Positions 6,389 to 10,224 of a DNA stretch of 10,224 nucleotides are shown one piece after another; the stretch's first letter is position 1; every line of letters starts with the position of its first letter. Location of the stretch: positions 463,406 through 473,629 of the forward strand of contig NZ_QULN01000002.1 of assembly GCF_003481705.1 (NCBI RefSeq), read 5' to 3'. The notes beneath the pieces are model-generated. The model did no database searches. It worked only from the letters and a program-made list of their open reading frames with translations, and was not told the DNA's origin. The DNA comes from Butyricicoccus sp. OM04-18BH. GTDB lineage: Bacteria > Bacillota > Clostridia > Oscillospirales > Butyricicoccaceae. Both the position numbers and the translations under genes were made by a program.

Positions 6389-6529
6389 ATGGAATTTTTC
6401 AACAGTGCAGTCGAGGTACTGCAGACTCTCGTCATCGCACTCGGTGCTGGTCTCGGCATCTGGGGAGCGATCAACCTGCTGGAGGGCTACGGCAACGATA
6501 ACCCCGGTGCCAATGCTCATGTGCGATAA
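6389..6529 (+). pseudogene. 3'-truncated Maff2-family conjugative element protein
   Basis: Maff2 proteins are small (~70 aa) hydrophobic proteins that sit between virD4 and the TrbL/VirB6-like gene of Tn1549-like ICEs; they are presumed parts of the mating channel. AGGAGG about eight bases upstream gives a clear start. The sequence runs MEFFNSAVEVLQTLVIALGA, then GLGIWGAINLLEGYGNDNPG, identical in style to the family. After residue 41 it breaks off into NAHVR and a TAA at 6527-6529. The usual second half (a second hydrophobic stretch ending in a Leu/Phe-rich tail) is missing. The first membrane helix (~10-32) remains. The break marks a recombination junction near 6511. A 46-residue peptide could still be made, but it should not work as Maff2. 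Confidence 0.8.
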
Positions 6530-6588
6530 AGTAACACCACAATATGACAGGCAGCCGCCCTTGCTATTCCGAACAAAGGGACACAGTA

Positions 6589-6618
6589 TTAGAAGAGTTC
6601 ACGACTTTATGCTATACT
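6589..6618 (+). promoter_or_regulatory. Possible extended -10 promoter for the ECF sigma operon
   Basis: TGCTATACT at 6610-6618 fits an extended -10 element (TGnTATAAT-like). An 18-bp spacer separates it from a poor -35 (TTAGAA, 6589-6594). Transcription would begin near 6625, about 58 bp before the sigma gene. Between them is a perfect 6-bp inverted repeat (GATTGC 6643-6648, GCAATC 6657-6662). A TGTAAC at 6637-6642 resembles ECF -35 elements but has no matching -10. Confidence 0.35.
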
Positions 6619-6682
6619 TAAAATACTAAAAAAGTTTGTAACGATTGCTTGTTTCCGCAATCTTATTTATAAAGGGGGTGAG

Positions 6683-7177
6683 ATGGTGAGTGATTTTGAC
6701 GCTATATATCAAGAATACGGAAAGACCGTATATTGCTTTCTGCTTTCATTATCACGAGATGAAACATTATCAGAGGAATTGACGCAGGAAACAATGTTTC
6801 GAGCAATTATGAATATCAGCTCTTTCCGTGGCGATAGCAAAATCTCCGTTTGGCTCTGCCAGATTGCAAAGAATTTGTATCTTGAATGGATGAAAAAGAA
6901 CAAACGAATAGTCCCCATTGATGAAAGCATAGACCTTTACGATAGCGGCAGAGATATTGCGGCTGAGTTAGCAGACAAAGACATTGCCGACAGAATCCTG
7001 CAACATCTGCATGAACTTGAAGAACCATATAAAGAAGTTTTCACACTTCATGCATTGGGAGATATACCACTGAAACGCATCAGCCAGCTTTTCGGAAAAA
7101 GCGATAGCTGGGCGCGAGTTACTTACTATCGAGCCAAAGCTATGATTACTGCCAAGTTAGAGGAGGGAGAAAAATGA
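6683..7177 (+). CDS. ECF-type RNA polymerase sigma factor
   Basis: A 164-aa sigma-70-family protein with only regions 2 and 4, the ECF layout. Region 2 covers about residues 5-75 (FDAIYQEYGKTVYCFLLSLS, then ELTQETMFRAI and FRGDSKISVWLCQIAKN, the core-binding and -10-reading part). Region 4 covers ~108-158 (LEEPYKEVFTLHALGDIPLK, then ISQLFGKSDSWARVTYYRAK, the HTH that reads the -35). An AGGGGGTG lies just before the start; ATG 6683 and GTG 6686 are both possible, the latter better spaced. It overlaps the downstream zinc-finger anti-sigma gene by 4 bp, the classic ECF pairing, so activity is expected to be held down until an envelope signal frees it. The target genes are not in the window apart from possible autoregulation. 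The gene and start are well supported; the signal is unknown. Confidence 0.9.
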   Translation: MVSDFDAIYQEYGKTVYCFLLSLSRDETLSEELTQETMFRAIMNISSFRGDSKISVWLCQIAKNLYLEWMKKNKRIVPIDESIDLYDSGRDIAAELADKDIADRILQHLHELEEPYKEVFTLHALGDIPLKRISQLFGKSDSWARVTYYRAKAMITAKLEEGEK

Positions 7178-7812
7178 AAAAGATTGAGTGCTACATCGTT
7201 CAGGACTTGTTGCCTCTCTATATAGACCATGCTTGCAGCAAACAGACTACTGAGGACATTGAAGGTCACTTGCAGTCTTGCGAAAGCTGCAAAAAGCTAT
7301 ATGAGGAAATGAGTTCAGATATTTGTTCTGCATTGCAAACTCCGGAGTTTGACAGCCGAAAAATATTTTGTCATGCAAAGAAAAGCGTTCTTGCTATCAT
7401 CCTTGCTTTGGCTGCTGTCATAAGTTGTTTCGTGATTAACGCAGGCGGCGCTTGGATGGGTGGAAGAGCAGACATATCAAACCTGATTGTTACCATCCTC
7501 TATGTAATCTTCTGGAGTGTTTTCTCCGTTCGGTCAAGGGGATATGTACCACTTATCAAGGTTTCATTTGCGATTAGCTGTATTACCTTTGTTTCTGCCG
7601 CTGCCGGACTGATTGCACGGGCGCTGCATATCGGGGGATTTATCACTGGAATACTCAGTGTTTTTTCCTCAATTCCCTTTTATGGACTCAGGTTCTTTAT
7701 GGACTGGACTGGACTGTATGTAATTGCAACGGCATTATCGCTTGCATGGCTTATCTACACTTGGCATTCCAAACGCAAATTGGAACATACCACAGATTTG
7801 AAAGGAGATTGA
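7174..7812 (+). CDS. Zinc-finger (zf-HC2) membrane anti-sigma factor
   Basis: A 212-aa membrane protein. The N-terminal cytoplasmic domain has the zinc anti-sigma signature: C6 in a leading ECYIVQDLLPLYID, then HLQSCESC giving H32-x3-C36-x2-C39. This domain binds and silences the ECF sigma factor encoded just upstream. About four hydrophobic segments follow: SVLAIILALAAVISCFVI, NLIVTILYVIFWSVFSV, the stretch FAISCITFVSAAAGLIARAL, and GLYVIATALSLAWLIYTW; a further hydrophobic stretch lies between the last two. A basic tail ends the protein. It overlaps the sigma gene by 4 bp, so both are made in step. Most anti-sigma factors have one helix; a multi-helix sensor suggests a membrane-perturbing signal such as a peptide antibiotic, but that is inference. 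Confidence 0.85.
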   Translation: MKKIECYIVQDLLPLYIDHACSKQTTEDIEGHLQSCESCKKLYEEMSSDICSALQTPEFDSRKIFCHAKKSVLAIILALAAVISCFVINAGGAWMGGRADISNLIVTILYVIFWSVFSVRSRGYVPLIKVSFAISCITFVSAAAGLIARALHIGGFITGILSVFSSIPFYGLRFFMDWTGLYVIATALSLAWLIYTWHSKRKLEHTTDLKGD

Positions 7813-7815
7813 ACT

Positions 7816-8001
7816 ATGAGCAAGAAAGTATCAAGAATCGTCGGAGGAATCATGTTGGCAGTCGCTGTTGTCTTTGTTGCCGTAGCACTTGGACATCCCG
7901 AAATGAGTTTCCCATGGAGTAACACCGTAACTTATTCTCTGTACGCTGTTTATCTTGTAGCTGCGATAGTCTTATTAATCGCACCATTTAAAAACAAGTA
8001 A
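7816..8001 (+). CDS. Small two-helix membrane protein of the ECF operon
   Basis: A 61-aa protein with two membrane segments: GGIMLAVAVVFVAVALG (~10-26) and SLYAVYLVAAIVLLIAPF (~41-58), joined by a short loop (HPEMSFPWSNTVTY) and flanked by lysines at both ends. AAGGAG before the ATG and a gap of only 3 bp after the anti-sigma gene place it in the same operon. I do not recognise a family. It may be part of the sensing complex or a regulated envelope protein; neither can be shown from the sequence. A chance ORF is unlikely given the ribosome binding site and clean topology. Confidence 0.7.
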   Translation: MSKKVSRIVGGIMLAVAVVFVAVALGHPEMSFPWSNTVTYSLYAVYLVAAIVLLIAPFKNK

Positions 8002-8010
8002 CTATCAAGT

Positions 8011-8133
8011 AGCAAAGCCAGCCGAGCCAGTCAACGGTCAAGATGAACGGCGCATACTGCGCCGCCGTTGACAGCCCCGCCCGCCTTTGCTGGTAGGCAA
8101 TCAAGGGGCGACAGCAAGGAATGCTGCCGCCCC
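8011..8133 (+). promoter_or_regulatory. Structured leader before the Orf7-type sigma gene
   Basis: The first element is a nested stem: AGCAAAG (8011-8017) with CTTTGCT (8085-8091), GTCAACGG (8030-8037) with CCGTTGAC (8065-8072), and CGGCGCA (8048-8054) with TGCGCCG (8058-8064) on a 3-nt loop. The second hairpin pairs 8105-8116 with 8122-8133 (one A-C mismatch, 5-nt loop). It ends 13 bp before the AAAGGGGG ribosome binding site (8147-8154). There is no open frame and no T run. It looks like a folded 5' untranslated region that controls the next gene, or possibly a DNA-level site. No canonical riboswitch is recognised. Confidence 0.5.
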
Positions 8134-8161
8134 TCACATTATTCAGAAAGGGGGATTTTCC

Positions 8162-8620
8162 ATGACCGAATTTGAAGAATACCAAGAGCATACCCAATAC
8201 ACACATAATGCTTTTTGCAGGATTGTTATTCGCCATGCGTCCATTGACGCAGCTCGCAAGCTGTATTCAAAGTGGAAGCGGGAAATCTCCCTTGAATATT
8301 TGTCCGAAGAAAAGTTCATGCCGTTTGCTGCCACCGATGAATACTTTGCACAGCCGCCGTCAAGCGAGGAATACCTGTTCACAGTCTGCGGTCAGACTGT
8401 CATGTTGAGCAATACAGATCTTGCCGCCGCCCTGTCCTCTCTGCCGGAAACAGAGCAGGAAATCATCTTCCTGTACTTCTTTGAACATCTAACCCATGCG
8501 GAAATCGGCAAGCGGTACGGACGAACACGCAGCACAGCCGGACGGCACATTTACCTTGACTTGTGCCGACTGCGGGAGGAAATGGAGGTGTTAGCCCATG
8601 AGCAGACTTCTCCCCTATGA
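8162..8620 (+). CDS. Sigma-70 region 4-like regulator, Tn916 Orf7 type
   Basis: A 152-aa protein whose C-terminal part (~86-140; DLAAALSSLPETEQEIIFLY, then LTHAEIGKRYGRTRSTAGRH) is a sigma region 4 helix-turn-helix. The N-terminal half has the layout of the Orf7-like proteins of Tn916/Tn1549-family ICEs. These act as positive regulators of ICE transfer and excision genes in the Tn916 model. ATG 8162 is chosen because AAAGGGGG (8147-8154) lies seven bases before it; a start at 8087 would lie inside the structured leader. It overlaps the Orf8-type gene by 23 bp. It is not related closely to the ECF factor at 6683, which has a full region 2. Confidence 0.85.
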   Translation: MTEFEEYQEHTQYTHNAFCRIVIRHASIDAARKLYSKWKREISLEYLSEEKFMPFAATDEYFAQPPSSEEYLFTVCGQTVMLSNTDLAAALSSLPETEQEIIFLYFFEHLTHAEIGKRYGRTRSTAGRHIYLDLCRLREEMEVLAHEQTSPL

Positions 8621-8795
8621 AACAATCATACAGGCTACCAACGGAGAGCCGGAAGCGGTCAACGCCGTCCTTGCCCATTATGCCGGATATATCCGCTATT
8701 ACTCCCACATTTACGGACATTACAACGTGGATATGGAGGACTACATCAAGACGAAACTGATAGAAAGCCTATCTAAATTCCGGCTTGACCGATAA
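8598..8795 (+). CDS. HTH conjugative-transposon protein, Tn916 Orf8 type (HTH_16)
   Basis: A 65-aa protein, MSRLLPYETIIQATNGEPEA followed by YIRYYSHIYG and LIESLSKFRLDR, matching the small helix-turn-helix conjugative-transposon family (HTH_16) that partners the Orf7-like sigma protein in Tn916/Tn1549-type elements. The pattern LLPYETII...G.PEA and the FRLD end are diagnostic. A GGAGG lies about ten bases upstream, inside the sigma-like gene, and the two frames overlap by 23 bp, so translation is coupled. It is presumed to act with its neighbour in controlling transfer. A strong terminator follows at 8836-8870. Confidence 0.82.
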   Translation: MSRLLPYETIIQATNGEPEAVNAVLAHYAGYIRYYSHIYGHYNVDMEDYIKTKLIESLSKFRLDR

Positions 8796-8835
8796 CCCCA
8801 CAACTGAATAACCGCCGCCATGCAGCGGCACACCG

Positions 8836-8870
8836 AGCAGGAAATCAGCTAAAGGTTTCCTGCTTTTTTT
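8836..8870 (+). terminator. Strong Rho-independent terminator after Orf7/Orf8
   Basis: AGCAGGAAA (8836-8844) pairs perfectly with TTTCCTGCT (8856-8864) around an 11-nt loop, and seven T residues follow (8864-8870). It ends the regulatory operon before the oriT region. Confidence 0.88.
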
Positions 8871-9293
8871 GCGCCTTGCGGTTGCCGGAATCGCCTTTTC
8901 TGCATTATCTATGCGAAGCAAACCAGAGAAAAATTCCTGTTTCATTCGGCGTTTTCGGAAAAACCCTGTATTACCCAGCGAAAAGGGAAAGGAAATCAAA
9001 AACATCTGAAAATCTCCGTCCATTTTGCCTTGCCCCGTGTTGAAGGTAGTGAGGGAAGATATTTCACAAAATGCCGTCCATAGAGTTGGCAAAAATTTTT
9101 CTTCTCCGTGGAGGGAAATAGCGGGCAGAAAAGCCATTTTGATTTGTCTTGTTAGTGAAAAGCGGGCAGAAACCGCCGCTTTAATCGCTTTGTTATTGGA
9201 AGCCGGAGAAGCCAAAACGCCCCGCCGGAATTGTAGTATTGGCAGACGCAGCCGAAAGCGTCACTTTTTTAGAGCAAGATTCTACCACGGTGC
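8871..9293. other. Non-coding stretch between regulators and oriT
   Basis: No convincing gene is visible in these ~420 bases. The longest + strand frame (TTG at 9025 to 9330) has no ribosome binding site and an unconvincing composition; the opposite-strand frame has no recognisable domain. An exact 12-bp direct repeat AGCGGGCAGAAA occurs at 9120-9131 and 9161-9172, 41 bp apart. A short stem GACGC/GCGTC (9245-9249 with 9258-9262) is followed by six T residues (9265-9270) and may be a weak terminator. The stretch may serve as a transfer-origin flank, with sites for MobC or a regulator. Confidence 0.45.
9245..9270 (+). terminator. Weak terminator-like hairpin upstream of oriT
   Basis: A 5-bp stem (GACGC 9245-9249, GCGTC 9258-9262) with an 8-nt loop is followed two bases later by six T residues (9265-9270). 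It could shield the oriT region from read-through. The stem is short, so confidence is limited. Confidence 0.4.
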
Positions 9294-9382
9294 CAAAATC
9301 CGCATATCTGCGGTTTTGCCCCTTTGGTAAATCTTGTTGGGGAGTGCCTTCCCCAAACCCTGCTCATGCGCCCTGTCGGGCG
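9294..9382 (+). other. Candidate origin of transfer (oriT)
   Basis: Three features stack in the 110 bp before mobC. A hairpin pairs CAAAA-CCGCA (9294-9304, one bulged T) with TGCGG-TTTTG (9309-9318). A second inverted repeat pairs TTGGGGA (9337-9343) with TCCCCAA (9350-9356). Ten bases on, TGCGCCCT (9367-9374) resembles the nick region of IncQ/RSF1010-type origins as I remember it, and its CGCCC pairs with GGGCG (9378-9382). An inverted repeat followed at short distance by a nick site, placed just upstream of mobC and relaxase, is the standard oriT layout. The exact cleavage base is not claimed. Confidence 0.55.
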
Positions 9383-9399
9383 AGAAAGGAGGTCAACGC

Positions 9400-9798
9400 T
9401 TGAAGAAAAAATACAACACACCCCACCGCTGCCATGTGGTCAAAACCCGCATGACCGAGGAAGAATACGCCGAGTTTGCGTAAAGGCTTTCTGCTTACCA
9501 CATGAGCCAAGCCGAGTTTATCCGGCAAGCCATAACCGGGGCAGCCATACGCCCCACCATAACCGTTTCCCCCGTCAACGACGAGCTGCTTGCCGCCGTC
9601 GGGAAGCTAACCGCCGAATACGGCAGGATCGGCGGCAACTTAAACCAGATAGCCCGGACGCTGAACGAGTGGCACAGCCCCTACCCGCAGCTTGCCGGGG
9701 AGGTACGGGCGGCGGTTTCCGACCTTGCCGCCTTGAAGTTTGAAGTCTTGCGAAAGGTAGGTGACGCTGTTGGCAACATTCAAGCATATCAGCTCTAA
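9400..9798 (+). pseudogene. mobC: mobC mobilization accessory gene with in-frame stop
   Basis: MobC-family proteins are ribbon-helix-helix DNA-binding proteins that open oriT and help the relaxase nick. AAAGGAGG (9385-9392) sits seven bases before a TTG start at 9400, giving KKKYNTPHRCHVVKTRMTEE and then EYAEFA. A TAA at 9481-9483 breaks the frame after 27 codons. The same frame then continues RLSAYHMSQAEFIRQAITGA and on through the conserved GGNLNQIARTLNE motif to the stop at 9796-9798. Without the stop the product would be 132 aa, normal for the family. Related proteins have a residue such as Glu at this place, so one G-to-T change (GAA to TAA) explains it. Restart at ATG 9502 would yield 98 residues lacking the DNA-contacting beta strand, and no ribosome binding site precedes it. 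The end overlaps the relaxase start. Confidence 0.8.
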
Positions 9799-10224
9799 AA
9801 ATGCGGACTACGGTGCAGCCGAGCAGTATCTAACCTTTGAGCATGACGAGTTTACCATGAAGCCCACCCTTGACGAAACCGGGCGGCTCATACTCCGGGA
9901 GGATTATCGGATAGCCACGCTGAACTGCGGCAAGGAAGATTTTGCCGTTGCCTGTATGCGGGCAAATCTCCGATACGGTAAAAACCAAAAACGGGAAGAT
10001 GTGAAAAGCCACCACTATATCATTTCCTTTGACCCCCGTGACGGCCCGGACAACGGCTTGACCGTTGACCGGGCGCAGGAGTTGGGCGAGAAGTTTTGCG
10101 CCGAGCATTTTCCCGGACACCAAGCCCTTGTATGCACCCACCCGGACGGGCATAACCACACCGAAAATATCCATGTGCATATCGTTATCAATTCTCTGCG
10201 GATAGAGGAAGTTCCGTTCCTGCC
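9770..10224 (+). CDS. MobA-type relaxase (PF03432-like), N-terminal part, runs off the window
   Basis: The relaxase nicks oriT and leads the strand into the recipient. The frame is open from TTG 9770 (MATFKHISSKNADYG) to the window end, 151 codons. The start lies 29 bp inside mobC in another frame, with an AGGTAGG-like site upstream; a GTG at 9761 is an alternative. Motif I appears as AAEQYLTF with Y20 as the likely catalytic tyrosine. Motif III, the histidine cluster that binds metal, is H124-PDG-H128-N-H130 and IHVHIVIN with H135 and H137. SHHYIISFDPRD (80-91) is the intervening beta strand seen in this family. It is the version typical of Tn1549-like ICEs, usually more than 400 residues long, so most of the C-terminal region lies outside the window. 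All visible motifs are intact. Confidence 0.9.
   Translation, partial: MATFKHISSKNADYGAAEQYLTFEHDEFTMKPTLDETGRLILREDYRIATLNCGKEDFAVACMRANLRYGKNQKREDVKSHHYIISFDPRDGPDNGLTVDRAQELGEKFCAEHFPGHQALVCTHPDGHNHTENIHVHIVINSLRIEEVPFL

Noticed and set aside
6153..6629. 158-codon + strand frame spanning the radical SAM end, terminator and Maff2 remnant
   Set aside because: It crosses a terminator hairpin and two recognised genes in the wrong frame and has no supporting motif.
8105..8133. GC-rich hairpin considered as a Rho-independent terminator
   Set aside because: No T run follows; it is better described as part of the structured leader of the next gene.
9025..9330. 101-codon frame before the oriT candidate
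   Set aside because: Starts with TTG without a ribosome binding site, has no recognisable domain, and runs through the hairpins and part of the oriT region.
9324..9743. 139-codon frame overlapping mobC
   Set aside because: Out of frame with the conserved MobC sequence, rich in Arg/Pro/His as expected of a shadow frame.

Overview
The window reads as a mosaic of integrative and conjugative element (ICE) DNA from a gut-type Clostridia (Lachnospiraceae or Ruminococcaceae-like Firmicute). Strong AGGAGG ribosome binding sites, tightly packed short operons and a gene set typical of Tn1549/Tn916-like elements support this: replisome organizer, DnaC-like ATPase, TnpW, VirD4 coupling protein, Maff2, Orf7/Orf8-type regulators, MobC and relaxase. 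No rRNA, tRNA, CRISPR array, integrase or intact insertion sequence is visible. All supported genes are on the + strand.

Layout. (1) 1-2460: a replication/accessory module (replisome organizer, DnaC-like loader, TnpW, a small conserved protein) closed by a good terminator. (2) 2512-3817: the C-terminal part of a VirD4/TraG coupling protein, whose N-terminal ATPase part is missing, followed by an overlapping 165-aa conjugation-module protein. (3) 3890-6268: a cargo block containing a decayed MarR fragment, then an apparently intact three-gene operon of a MarR regulator and two different radical SAM enzymes. A consensus promoter buried in a 17-bp perfect palindrome drives it, and a hairpin closes it. 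I recognise this set as the 'radical SAM mobile pair' system, which has no known function; it is the most interesting thing here. (4) 6389-6529: the 5' two thirds of a Maff2 gene, abruptly cut. (5) 6589-8001: an ECF sigma factor, zinc-finger membrane anti-sigma factor and small membrane protein. (6) 8011-10224: the regulatory and mobilization front of an ICE, with a structured leader, sigma-like Orf7, HTH Orf8, terminator, candidate oriT, mobC interrupted by a stop codon, and the start of the relaxase, which runs off the end.

How it fits together. In the ICEs I know, Orf7/Orf8, mobC and relaxase lie upstream of the replisome organizer and DnaC genes, and VirD4 leads on to Maff2. Here the later modules (1, 2, 4) come first, are cut down, and carry cargo. 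An earlier module (6) then starts afresh. The simplest reading is an eroded ICE remnant, loaded with radical SAM and ECF cassettes, lying directly upstream of another ICE. The left element cannot encode a working coupling protein or Maff2 from this window. The right one has a damaged mobC but an open relaxase as far as it can be seen.
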